A stretch of 64,000 nucleotides of DNA. Source: Gordionus sp. m RMFG-2023 (lineage: Eukaryota; Nematomorpha; Gordioida; Chordodea; Parachordodidae). The notes beneath the pieces are model-generated. The model worked only from the letters and a program-made list of their open reading frames with translations. It did not search any database and was not told the DNA's origin. Location: positions 41,951,561 through 42,015,560 of the forward strand of contig NC_088775.1 of the NCBI RefSeq assembly GCF_954871325.1. Reading direction: 5' to 3'. Numbering within the stretch: position 1 is the first letter of the stretch; every line of letters begins with the position of its first letter. Positions 22,010 through 33,119 of this stretch are shown here, one piece after another. The translations under genes and the position numbers were made by a program.

Positions 22010-23180
22010 TATATTACATTTTGCACATTTTGAGGAGTATGCATAACTTGCATCTTGGCCTCCTTTCGCAGGCATCCGGCTAATGACTAATATTGTCATA
22101 TCAATATCAGATATAGGATCCATTATAGAAGAATTTTTTTTTAAATTATTGGTTCATTTAAAGGTTTCCCTGATTTTCTTTTACTAATTTTGCCTGCCAA
22201 TTTGATAGGTTCATGAATTTGTTCTCTTTTTCGTGGCATATTTACCGCCTATACAGATGCCATGAATTTACTACACACATATCAATGAGATGAAAAATAA
22301 TTCCCAGAAAAAACCTTTTACCTTTGATATCTACTCGATGGCATTCAACAAGCATATTATGTAAATCAACTCCCTCCATACCTTTATTATATATTTTTAA
22401 TATATTTAATTTTGGTACTTCAATAATTTTTTGCTACTTAATGACTATCTTTTTACATTTACTATCACATAAACAACGACAAAGGATGAGATGACGTGTA
22501 TAAACTTATTGTCATACCATTTGACAATTATTATATTTTCTTTTTTATCAACTTTACACACATATTGCAATCTTTCATCCGATTACTTCTAATAGTTCCT
22601 ACCATAAATATACCGATTTATTTAAATTTTTTAGCCAATGCTATTAAAGAAAAGTAGTTATCACAAGAGAGTTTAGGATTTTGAAATTTCAGGATATTTT
22701 TAGCCATTGAAAAACTATATCACCACTTATCCTTATTTCTGATGGTATTGGATTAGTTTGCTTTCCCGCATAAATCTTAAAATCAATCAATACCGGAGGA
22801 TCTGGCTAATGCAATAACTTTGATACCACATTTGTTAGGCTTCGATTTTATATATTATTTTAAAGTATTCCGCCCTTTGAATGGGTTGATTATTTCAAGA
22901 CATACTCTTTCCTCCATCTCTATTTTTCGCATATTGTTTTGAATACCTGAAATAAAGAGTCTAATTTTCAAACATTTATCATATCCATCTTGATTTCTCT
23001 GGATAAGTTAAGAATTATCGCTAAAATGTAAATATTTTCGCAATATTTGAAACCTGATACGAGACATAGTTTCCGTAATTTGAGAGAACGCTAATTCCGT
23101 AGACCAATAATGTCTATATAAAGGAACTCTAATTAAAGAAGAAAAAAGATGCATGCCTAAAAATTGTTCTAATTCATTTC
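22010..23180 (-). pseudogene. piggyBac-type transposase relic
   Basis: Minus-strand fragments follow piggyBac (DDE_Tnp_1_7) order. RFQILRKYLHFSDNS is near 23040. INPFKGRNTLK and KSKPNKCGIKV near 22900-22820 match vDExmvpFKGR and PxKPxKWGiK. GMEGVDLHNMLVECHRVDIK and FFLGIIFHLIDMCVVNSWHL near 22385-22250 match MGGVDLHDQL...YRxD and hLiDmavvNSwlLY. A Cys-containing tail (SSKCAKCN) lies near 22030. Stops and frame changes break it, and TTAA-flanked ends were not located. Confidence 0.8.
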
Positions 23181-23544
23181 AACATTTAGCTATTGATTTA
23201 TTTGATGAAAACTGCATAAATTACTTTGTTCACATATATTATTTAGTATATTATCTGAAATATAATTATATAGAAAATAATTATAAATAAAAAATAAAAT
23301 AAATGTTTAATAAAAGGGTATTCTAAGATCCCCATGATTTATTTTGGCTCATACACTTTAAGTTGAAATAAAAAAGCATATATTCATTTTTGATAAAAAA
23401 TTATTAATAATATTATACCCAGGCGATCGCGATCACGATCCTTTTCTTATTTAAATTTCGGATTTATGCAAAATTAACTAATATAAAAAATAAATAAATA
23501 TGGTATAAATTTATTGTAATTGAATAATATAATATAAGTATAAC

Positions 23545-23700
23545 AATTAGAATATATTTATTTATAATTAAATTAGCCTTTAATAATAAACTTTTTTCTA
23601 AATTATCATCATTTAAACAACCACGTTTTTCATTAAGTACATGTTTATTCTACTAAACAAGCGCTCCACAAGAGCGCTTGATGGTAAAGGTGTGTTATAT
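23545..23700 (-). pseudogene. hAT C-terminal dimerisation domain (left half of split hAT)
   Basis: The minus strand reads PLPSSALVERLFSRINMYLM, then after a one-base frame change GCLNDDNLEKSLLLKANLI. This is the hATC pattern PxSSAxVERxFS...LxxxxxE. The N-terminal half lies about 16.5 kb away at 40230-40470. Confidence 0.8.
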
Positions 23701-23825
23701 TCAATAAATGTTTTTTTTAATTAACATAATTATTAAAAATATTCACTGAATCATCATTAGAATAAAAAAAATTATTAATGGAAAGAGCATTTTGTAATGA
23801 GTTTTTCTCAATAGATCCAGGGGCG

Positions 23826-23938
23826 TCGCTAGCCTTTGCAATCTCAGGGAGATCAACCTAGGAAATTTTTTATGGGGGAGGGACGCCCCCCATAGCCCCT
23901 AATTTGCGGGCCTTCGGCCGGGTTTTATATTAATATAT
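23826..23938. mobile_element. G+C-rich end of a possible further hAT-like element
   Basis: The run aggggcgtcgctagcc...gggagggacgccccccatagcccc resembles the ends of hAT elements of the CAGTGGCG type. A possible partner end lies at about 39955-39990 (gcgcgccccttcctag), beyond the LTR element, with near-identical octamers atagatcc and atcgatcc outside. The inverted match is weak. Confidence 0.35.
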
Positions 23939-23939
23939 C

Positions 23940-24141
23940 TGTTAATTGTGTTGTTTATTCAAATTTGTGAAATAATTTATTTTGATGTTAATTGAGTATT
24001 AATTTAAATATCTATTGAAATGTTTTAGTATATATACTAGTTGATTATTATACATATATTATTATTATTTTATTTTTTAAAAGTAGAAATAAAAGTAATT
24101 TAAAACCAAAATACAAAGTTGTTTCTTTCTTGTTTCTTTTA
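23940..24141 (+). repeat. 5' LTR
   Basis: It begins tgttaattgtgttg and ends ttcttgtttctttta, directly followed by the primer binding site. Apart from one substitution and one small length change it equals the 3' LTR. Confidence 0.92.
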
Positions 24142-24158
24142 TGGTGCCCCGGCACGTT
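24142..24158 (+). promoter_or_regulatory. Primer binding site
   Basis: The run tggtgccccggcacg starts with the TGG expected opposite a tRNA CCA end and abuts the 5' LTR with no gap. I did not identify the tRNA. Confidence 0.75.
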
Positions 24159-24439
24159 TTTGTTAAAAAAAAAATTTAAACATACAAAATTTGCCTTAAA
24201 TTTAAAAAAAAAGTAAATTCGAAGGACATGACTTGTCTTTTTCTTTTTTTTTAAAAAAAAATAAATATATATAGTAAAATATTATTCTGATATATACATT
24301 AACAAAAGGTAAAAGTTAAAACTTACAATTTTACGCCAATTTATATTTTGATACGCTTATTATGCTACAAATTATAGTATATAAATTGAATACGAATTAC
24401 ACATTTTTTCATGTTATAGTATTTTCTGATCTATTTTGA

Positions 24440-24695
24440 TAATTTAAATATAAAGACATAATATTATCTGATTTTCTTTTATAACTTAAAATTAGAGATT
24501 TAGAATAATCTAGTTTTCTTTAAAAACTTAAATTTAAAGAATTATCCAATTTCCTTTGACGACATAAAATTCAACGAGATTGAATTATCTAATTTCCTTT
24601 GACGACTCAAAATTAAAGCATAGGATTTTTTTTTTGATTTGCTTTGACGATATAAAATTTAAAGACATAGAATTATTTAATTCCGTTTGACGATG
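24440..24695 (+). repeat. Degenerate tandem repeats in the LTR-element leader
   Basis: About five to six copies of a 45-60 bp unit, with the core atttcctttgacgac and aaaatt-aaagacatagaatta, lie between the primer binding site and gag. They may be packaging or leader structure. Function is unknown. Confidence 0.6.
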
Positions 24696-24785
24696 AACAT
24701 AATTTTTTTGTTCGATATGAAATTCATAACTTAAAACATATAGTATTTTCTTAAAGTAAAATTTTTATTATGGACAATAAACTTA

Positions 24786-25952
24786 ATGCTAATTATGGAC
24801 AATAAACTTACTACTATATGCGATCCTTATCTCAGATTTCCAAAACTTATTGGAGAGATGACGGACACATACTTTGATATGGTTGAGACATACTTTGAGG
24901 ATTACATTTCGTCTGACGTATCTAAGGCTAGGACCTTATTAGGTAACTTATCAATTGACATTTATGACAAAATCACATCTGTGTGTTCAAAGGCACAGTT
25001 AAAAGATTATAAGGTTATTTTTAATAAACTCAAATTATTAATTCCGAGGGAAGATATAAATTTATGTATAAAAAATTTTAAATTAGCGGTACAACGTGAC
25101 GACGAGTCTTTTTATACATTTTTCTATAGAATACATAAATTACATAAGAAGTGCAATTTCCTAGATGACTGTAGAATTAAGGAGAAATCGATAACGTCTA
25201 CTTTAAACGATCATATCAGAAGGAAGCTGAATAAGCATAAGGACTGGACTGTAGATGAGATAATGAAATTAGGAGTTGAGTTAGATGGTAGTAATATTAA
25301 ACCAGACGTTAGCGATACAAATTATGTATACAATGATAAAAAATTGGATAAAAATAAAAAAATTTCTAATTCAAATATTTATAAACATGCAAAAGTACTT
25401 TTAGTAATAATGAGAATAATTCTAATGATAATGAACGTAATAATTTTAGAGAAAATAATTTTAATTATAATGGACGTAACACTCGTAGGGAAAATTTTGA
25501 TTTTAAGAAGAGGAATTATAATGATTTTAGGCCTAATGATAATGCTAGCCGAAACTATCAAAACAATAATTTTCGAGACAGTGAGGGTAACTCTAGAAAT
25601 TTTCGTAATAACCAATCTTCGAACAACAATTCAAACTATTATGGAAGAAACTCCATGTGGCACAATAACAATAATGCAAACAATTATGATAGAAACAATG
25701 CCTGGCAAAACAACAACAATTCAAAATATAACGGAAGAAACTCCAGGTGGCACGATAATAGCAATTCAAACAATTATGATAGAAATAATGCCTGGCAAAA
25801 TAATAATAACTTTGGGAGAAACGTCTCCTAGTCTTACAACAACCAAAGAAATCAGAATCAATATGATGATCGAAATGGTAACCGATATGAGTCCTACAAT
25901 CATTACAATAATAGTGATGGAGGAAACAATACATGGAAAAACTATAATCTAA
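24786..25952 (+). CDS. Gag-like region of the LTR element
   Basis: The 388-codon frame begins with a capsid-like section of about 190 residues. It contains FPKLIGEMTDTYFDMVETYF, a helix-rich SDVSKARTLLGNL, and FKLAVQRDDESFYTFFYRIH, the retrotransposon gag pattern. The last half is low-complexity DNA with imperfect repeats (units ending with a tggcaaaacaacaac-like motif). No zinc knuckle is obvious. It is part of a non-functional retroelement. Confidence 0.75.
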   Translation: MLIMDNKLTTICDPYLRFPKLIGEMTDTYFDMVETYFEDYISSDVSKARTLLGNLSIDIYDKITSVCSKAQLKDYKVIFNKLKLLIPREDINLCIKNFKLAVQRDDESFYTFFYRIHKLHKKCNFLDDCRIKEKSITSTLNDHIRRKLNKHKDWTVDEIMKLGVELDGSNIKPDVSDTNYVYNDKKLDKNKKISNSNIYKHAKVLLVIMRIILMIMNVIILEKIILIIMDVTLVGKILILRRGIIMILGLMIMLAETIKTIIFETVRVTLEIFVITNLRTTIQTIMEETPCGTITIMQTIMIETMPGKTTTIQNITEETPGGTIIAIQTIMIEIMPGKIIITLGETSPSLTTTKEIRINMMIEMVTDMSPTIITIIVMEETIHGKTII

Positions 25953-26005
25953 GAAAACAAATACAAAATCATGATCAGAGCCAAAGTAATAGCAACAATT
26001 GCAAT

Positions 26006-26524
26006 ATGAATATTGAAGAGATTGTGGAAAATAAAAATGATGTTATACAAAATAATAATGATAGTGATTTTAATGTCAACAATTTAAGCGAGCATAAACT
26101 CAATGACAATGCATTTATGACTTCCTTAAAAGTAAACGATGTTACCGTTACTATGCAAGTCGATAATAGATCTAAATTCACGATTTTACCTCATGAAATA
26201 GCTAAACAAATAGGTATTAAAGATCTTAAAAAGTCCACTCTACAACTCTCAGCTTATGATGGAAACTTAATTGAAATTATCGGCATAACTCAAGTTAAAG
26301 TAAGCTACGATGGTATCGCCAAACACTTGCTAGCAGTGATCGTAAAGTCTAATAAAAATGCATTATTGGGACGAATGTGGATCAATGCCTTTAGTAATAT
26401 TTTGAACAAGTTTATAGCAAACATCGATATCAATTATGAAGATGGAATAAATAAATTAATAAAAGATTGTGAATTTAAACTGACTACCAAACCAATCAAC
26501 AAAGTTAACATCAAGATAAACTGA
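26006..26524 (+). CDS. Retropepsin-like aspartic protease region of the LTR element
   Basis: This 172-codon frame has an acidic N-terminus, then ALMTSLKVNDVTVTMQV-like and SKFTILPHEIAKQIGI segments, a family-typical LSAYDGNLIEIIGI strand, and ALLGRMWINAF, corresponding to the iLGxDwl region of Ty3/gypsy proteases. It lies between gag and the large insertion. Fossil. Confidence 0.7.
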   Translation: MNIEEIVENKNDVIQNNNDSDFNVNNLSEHKLNDNAFMTSLKVNDVTVTMQVDNRSKFTILPHEIAKQIGIKDLKKSTLQLSAYDGNLIEIIGITQVKVSYDGIAKHLLAVIVKSNKNALLGRMWINAFSNILNKFIANIDINYEDGINKLIKDCEFKLTTKPINKVNIKIN

Positions 26525-26559
26525 CTTGAGTTATGAACTCGAGTCGTGAACTCAAATCG

Positions 26560-27280
26560 ACTCAATTCGTGAACAAGTCGACTCAAGTCGTGAACTCAAG
26601 TCTATATACTTGAGTCGACTAGAGGAAGAATATTTTTATAAACTTGTCGTCGACTAGAGGACGAATATTTCAAATTAATTATTAATAATTAAGATTTGTT
26701 CTGTTTTTTACATTTTTCTATTTTAGACTTCCAACTTGAGATTTAAATAGGAATTATATGCTTTAGTCAACTAGAGGACGAATAGTTCTATGAACTTGAT
26801 TCGACTAGAGGACGAATATTTCAAATTAGTTATTATTAATTAAGATATTTGTTGTTTATTACTTTTTTTTATTTTAGACTTCCAACTTGAGTTGCAAATA
26901 GGAATTATATACTTGAGTCGACTAGAGGATAAATAGTTTTCTATGAACTTGAGTCGACTAGAGGACGAATATTTCAAATTAGTTTTTATTTATTAAGATA
27001 TTTGTTCTGATTTTTACATTTATTTACTTTAGACTTCCAACTTGAGTTATGAATACAAAATATATACTTGAGTCGACTAGAGGACGAATAATTATACTTA
27101 TATGAACGTGAGTTGACTAGAAGACGAATATTTCAAATTTTATTAATTAAGATATTTGTGATCTATTTTTTACATTTATTTACTTTAGACTTTCATGACC
27201 ATGAATACGAAATATATAATTGAGTCGACTAGAGGACGAATATTTCAAATTAGTTATTATTAATTAATTTATATGTTCTG
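26560..27280 (+). repeat. 152-bp tandem repeat array carrying gtcgactagaggacgaat
   Basis: The motif gactagaggacgaat recurs in pairs at about 26617/26652, 26769/26803, 26920/26956, 27072/27112 and 27226, giving a period close to 152 bp and about 4.5 copies. Units also share atttcaaattagttatt and gacttccaacttgag. An inverted copy of the motif sits at the other end of the insertion (35177-35215). Confidence 0.85.
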
Positions 27281-27573
27281 TTTTTACACAGGATAATTAT
27301 AATGACCAATATTGTTTGTTAGCTGTTTTAATTTTCCACCTATTAAAATAAGCTTAAAATTTTAATGTAATGTGCAGATACACATGGTATGTGTACCTGG
27401 ACCACCTGCTACACAGTTTTTAAGTCGTAAGAAGGCAAATCTACTCAGACCTAACTGTATATCGTTATGAGTCTCTCTAAAGTGAATGAAAAGTTCTTTA
27501 ATATTACATAAAATTAGCCTTTTCTGCACTTGATATTTTTCTATTTACATATAAAATTATTTTTACCTGCATA

Positions 27574-27831
27574 AGTAGTGTTGTTAATTGGTTGGTTGTG
27601 TAGAGCCCAGACCCGGTGTTTGGGTCTAAAATATCGACAAAACCAGCTCTGAGCACGAACCCCGAGCACAGACCCAGAGTTCAGACCCAAGGTCCAGATC
27701 CGGATAGATGGCACAAAGGTTTAGACATCTATTATCGAAAACTCGATGCTTAGACAATTGTTTTCTGGTTAAAATATTGATTTAGCCGTTTTTAAAAATC
27801 GGCTCAAAAAGAGCCGTTTAACAACACTAAT
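27574..27831. mobile_element. MITE-like element with tagtgttgttaa ends
   Basis: The left end tagtgttgttaattgg and right end gagccgtttaacaacacta are inverted for the first 12 bases. The interior is rich in agacccgg/gggtctg words. The last about 60 bp match the MITE at 19429-19647. Confidence 0.5.
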
Positions 27832-30370
27832 GGAATTCCTGTTCACATTATTTAATAAATATATATTTTATTATATCATTGAAAACAAACTCCCTTTTTT
27901 GCTTAAAAATACAGGTAAAGCATTATAGGTAAACCGAATGTTAAAGACTCAATTTGGCGCCAATTTTTATTATTTTTTGATAGCCCTTTAGAGAATATTT
28001 TTACTTACAATATGATATATAATTATTTTTGAGATATAAGCATTTTAAAAATTTTACAGATTTGAGCCCCTATATCTTAAGAACCAGGTGTTATAGCGAG
28101 CTAAAATAAACGGCTTTCTCATTTATTTACCCTTCTAAATAATTCCAGAAAAAATGAAATAAAGGTGTGGATAAAATTTAATTTTAACTATTTTATATAA
28201 TTATTTTTTTTGCAAAATCCTGTCTGATACATTTTTTATATTTTTTATTTATTTTATAAACAGACAAAGTTAGATCATGTTTTTTTTTCAAATAATATTT
28301 TATTTTTTGTTTATAAATTTTTTTATGTACATGATGAGAATTTATTTTTTAGGTATAGAAATTAAAATATAAATCATTTTTGGTTGTTGCTATTGTATTA
28401 TTTTTTTATAATATTTTTTATTTAAAAAAAAAACTTTTCTATAATTCAAAGATTCAAACATTAATAAATCTAAGAAGTAATTATGGTCTAATCAACAAAT
28501 TCCTGAATAATATAAGAGATATATATAATAGTGATGTTTTGGACGGCCTGATTAAGATTTTAGCCAAATTAATATTATGCAAGATTAGAGATTTGGCAAA
28601 TAGAGGTAAAAACTTTCTGCCATATATGTGTAAAATCTACAGGCTTACAAAATATAATTATTGGGCCGTTCAACAATGCTAATATAAAACAGATAAAAAT
28701 TTATTATTAATACTTTCTAATTTTCGTGAAGAGCTTAAATTCGAGCATAAATTTATTTGATCAAAATTATTCCTCAATAATTTAAAAGAGATATAGAACT
28801 TATGAAAAAGTTATCTAATATTTTTTAATTTTTAAGAAGACTCTTATAATTATTTCTTCTGCTTAATTAATATTTCCTCAATAAAAAAAAAGTTTTTAAA
28901 TTTAATATTCTTATTTAAAATTTTTTACATATAAAAATAAAAAATTCTTTGAATCTCCTACAAAAATACGAATCAAATCAAATATTTACATAATTCGTGT
29001 TTTAGAATCGAATAATTATATTATTCTTATTAGTACGAATTAAATAATTCCTTATTTGTATCCGTTCGAATAATGAAAACATTATTGGATTTGATTCATC
29101 GAATATTCGATGCCAAAAATTAAATTCTTCAAAAATATATTCAAAAAGGATATTAAAATTTAATAAGTGATTTATAGAAGTTATAAAAAAAAGTAAAAAC
29201 TTTTCAAGGAACTTTTAAATACTTATGAATCATGTCAAATATTTCTGGGTTTGAATATTTCTGAATAATTTGAAATATTAACAAATAATTTGGAATATTT
29301 AATTACGAATAATTTCTAATATTTATAAATTATTTCAAATAATAAGAAAAATTCGATCGAATAATAAATAGATAAAAAAAAATATTCCACAGATAATATA
29401 TTTTCTTTATTCGATTCGAATCAAATAATTTTTTTATTCATAAAATACGAATCTTATGAAATAAAATCGAATTGTGAATAATTCGTTTTAGGTAATTTTA
29501 TTTTTTGTTAAATTTTACTCAATTTTCTACAAAAGAAAATGATGATATGAAAGTTCGAATCCAATATACTAATACAGAATTTTATTAAAAAAAAATAGTT
29601 TCTCGTTTTAGAATCATAAAGATTTCAAAACCCCAGTATTGTCGTAATTTTTAAAGGGATCAGAACTATCCGGGATCATCGCGGGTTTTAAAGGGATCCC
29701 TTTATACAAAGAATTATTTTAAAGAAATTATAATCAAATATCTTCATTTGAACATTATGATATTTTTTTTTTGATTTTATACAATTTGTGAAACCTTAGA
29801 TGTTAAAAAGCCTATAATCTTTTATTAAATAGATTTTTACCATATATCTTCAAATTATATAAATTACACAATATTTATTTATTTTGTTGTAAACATAAAA
29901 TAACTTTTTAACATAATACAATAAATAAGATACAATATATATAATATAAATAAAACGCAAGGTCTAAAAGTCGAAAGGCCGCAAGGTCTATAAGTCGAAA
30001 GGCTTGGTAATTCGAAAGGCTAAAAAATAATATTGAAAATAAAAATAACAAAGAAAATGTCTAATGAGATATTTGATTGATTTATTGCTTTTTTTAGAGA
30101 AAAAATATTATAATTACATTACATTATAATATATTAAAAATATGGAAATTTTAAGATCTTTTCAATTTTTTTATTTCTTTGAAATAATTTGTGGTTTTTA
30201 AAAATTAATTTTATTATATTAATTTTTAAATTAATATTTTTAATTAAATTAATATTTGGTTATGATTTTATATATTTATTAAGTATAAATATATTGTAAT
30301 TACTTGATAAAGAAGTAAATGAGAAACATAAATTTTTTAAGGTATTTTTAATTTGAAGCATTTAAGAGGG
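27832..30370. other. AT-rich interior of the insertion
   Basis: There is no recognised gene. The open frame 28380-28682 (100 codons) shows no family motif. About 28960-29490 is dense in gaatcgaataatt / attcgaat palindromic words, like a decayed inverted-repeat element. At 29955-30025 short copies of aaggtctaaaagtcgaaagg occur. Confidence 0.45.
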
Positions 30371-31000
30371 GAAAGGCTAACATCTTAAACGTAATTTTGA
30401 ATATAATTATATCATTAAAATCAGAATTTAACCGCTTAGATGTATTTTTTTACGTTTCCGGTTCACGAAATAAATTTTTTGTCGCGAAAGACATTTATAG
30501 GGGAAAGGCTAACATTTTAAAAGTAATTTTTATAATATTATATCATTGAACTCAGAATTAAATTCTCTATCCAAAACCGCTTAGATGTATTTTTATACGT
30601 TTCCGGTTCACAAAATAAATATTTTGTCGCGAAAGACATTTATAGGGGAAAGGCTAACATTTTAAAAGTAATTTTTATAATATTTATATCATTGAACTCA
30701 AAATTAAATTCTCTATCCAAAACCGCTTAGATGTATTTTTTACGTTTCCGGTTCACAAAATAAATTTTTTGTCGCGAAAGACATTTATAGGGGAAAGGCT
30801 AACATTTTAAAAGTAATTTTTATAATATTTATATCATTGAACTCAGAATTAAATTCTCTATCCAAAACCGCTTAGGTGTATTTTTTTACGTTTCCGGTTC
30901 ACAAAATAAATATTTTGTCGCGAAAGACATTTATAGGGGAAAGGTTAACATTTTAAAAGTAATTTTGAATATATTTATATTATTGAACTCAGATTAGATA
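30371..31000. repeat. 145-bp tandem repeat array
   Basis: The block ggggaaaggctaacatttta recurs at 30371, 30503, 30648, 30793 and 30939. Each unit also carries aaccgcttagatgtattttt, acgtttccggttca and tttgtcgcgaaagacattta. Units are highly similar, so the array is recent. Confidence 0.9.
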
Positions 31001-31784
31001 TTATATGCTTAGTATATATATGTAATATTTAGCCTTATTCTATTCATTTTTTAATAACTAAGTGCAATAGATACATAATCTGTCGACTCCCATGATTTTT
31101 AACTAACCTGCTTAGACCTCTTTAGGCAAATATCCACCAATGTCATGAATTTCTTCTGCAATTTGAGAGATCACCTAGTAAGAGATTTTTTTAATCTAGA
31201 AGATAATATTTTTAAAATCCTATCTTTTTGTTTATTAATTTTTTAAAATTCTTTTAAAATTCTTTGAATTTTCTAAATTTTTGATTTCTATCCGAATTAA
31301 ATTGTTTTATTTATTATAATCTATAAATATTTTCGATAGTTTTAGCCATAAAATATTTAAATTACAAATGTTTTCTGTTTCCGCTCTTAGCCACGTGAAG
31401 GCAACCATCATTAAGAGCTTTTGGTCTTAACTCAAATATCCCCTTGTAATAAATTTATTTCTCTTTTTGATAATTGTTTTTTAAAAATGATTTATTTTTT
31501 GATATATGATCTTTCTGGAAGGGGGTTAAAAAAAATTAATCATTATTTTTTTTAAAAAATGATTTTTAAGAATTTTATTTAAAATTGTTAAGAAAATATT
31601 TGAAATGTCAAGGTATGGAAAAATTTATTTAAAAAAACAAAACAAATCAATCTTAAAATTTACCCACCAAAAAAATGAAATAGGTTTACCGTCAACTCAT
31701 CCAAAAATTTTATACAGACTTATCCTAGCCCACAATAGGAGTATCCAGGATTTTTCAAAGTTCAAAGTTAGCGGTGGGTTGTAG

Positions 31785-32012
31785 GGTAATAATTATATAG
31801 CAGCTTAAGTCAATTTTTAGCAGACTAAAAAAATCGGCTAAACCTAGTTTTTAGCCTAAAGCTATCACTTTGACCTTGGGATTTTTTCTTTGAAATATAG
31901 CGGCTCAGATTTGAAAGAAAAAAATATAAATTATAACGCATTAATGTTAACGGACTTTCTCCGGCAGGCGCTTATAGATTGAGCGGACATTTAGTCATTA
32001 CCCAACTATAGT
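31785..32012 (-). mobile_element. MITE copy homologous to the one at 13957-15868
   Basis: On the minus strand it begins tatagttgggtaatgact and contains cgctcaat, gcgcctgccgg, gttaacatt and ggtttagccgattttttt, in the same order as 15673-15868. Its far end (agggtaataa) is eroded. Confidence 0.7.
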
Positions 32013-32696
32013 TGTGGGTGGGAGGCTTACCCGCTCATAACCCTCTAAACACGTGACAAAAATGCATTAATTATATAGCATATTTTTGTATACTTCACCA
32101 CGAATTCGCGCTTACTGTGAATTCAGGATAATCCTTGGAACTGCTAGTGCCGGCTAGTTTCAGAAAAATGGGATCCCTAAAAACAGTTTCTGACGGAACT
32201 CACTACCTACCAGATGTCAATTAAATAACAACTTTTTTGTATATCTTTTTTATTAATTATTTATCAAACTGCAAAAAATTTTCATTTGGTTGTGTCCTAA
32301 ATTATCAAAAATTAAATTCACAAACTTTCGAAACTTTAATGAAAAATATAAATAAGATAAGTCTATATTTTTAAACATAAAAATAAAAACATTTACAAAA
32401 CATACTAGACAATTTTTTAAATTTTAATACTTAAATATATACAATCTTAAAATTTTTCGAATTTTTTTTAAAAATTTTGGATTATAGCCTTTAAAACGAG
32501 TTTTATTTTGTAGTCACAAACTTTAAATAACAATATCCCATTAATTCACATATGTGAACCATCTTTTAAAACCAGCGAACACTGCTACAACTTATTAACC
32601 AAATATTTATTTTAGTGAATGTATGGAAAAAATTAATAAATTTTTTTTAAACTTTCCATTTTTCTTAACATTTAAAAAAAAAATGATTAAATGGTG

Positions 32697-32850
32697 TCTT
32701 TTTTATCCAAGAGTCTTTATGTTTGGTACCTTTCTGCCCGGATGAATCTCCGGGTTTATTTTTGTCCAATGAATTTTAGGGTACTTTTGTCCGAGGTACT
32801 CTGTCCGGATCTTCATGTCCAGGACACTTCTGACTCGATTACCAAAAGAA
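32697..32850. repeat. Degenerate short-period repeat of ttttgtccgg words
   Basis: Words such as cttttgtccgagg, ctctgtccgg, tttctgcccgg and catgtccagg recur every 15-25 bp. A weaker trace occurs near 61940. This looks like a decayed element built of a short motif. Confidence 0.5.
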
Positions 32851-33119
32851 AAGGAGGAACTGCTCTATAGGGGATGTTAAATTTATATTTAAAAAAAAGG
32901 TTTAGTAGGAGAATTTCTCTATTTAACTCCCTGTCTAGGCCTATGTGTCTATAACCTTTACCTCTCCTTAATAAAATTACTTCAGTTTGAACCGTGATAT
33001 AAAGAGGAATCTTATTTTAAAAAGCGTTTTACGCGCGTTTCGTTTTATTTCTTTTTAATTTTATTGTTATTTATTAATTTTCAATGTTGTTTTATTGACC
33101 TTATGAAATAGATTATGTC

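Noticed and set aside
25379-25934. Minus-strand frames antisense to gag
   Set aside because: They mirror the low-complexity part of the gag region and show I/T- and H/Y/C-rich composition only.
28380-28682. 100-codon open frame as a possible gene in the 8.8-kb insertion
   Set aside because: It starts at a TTG, has K/I/L/N-rich composition expected from AT-rich DNA, and shows no family motif.
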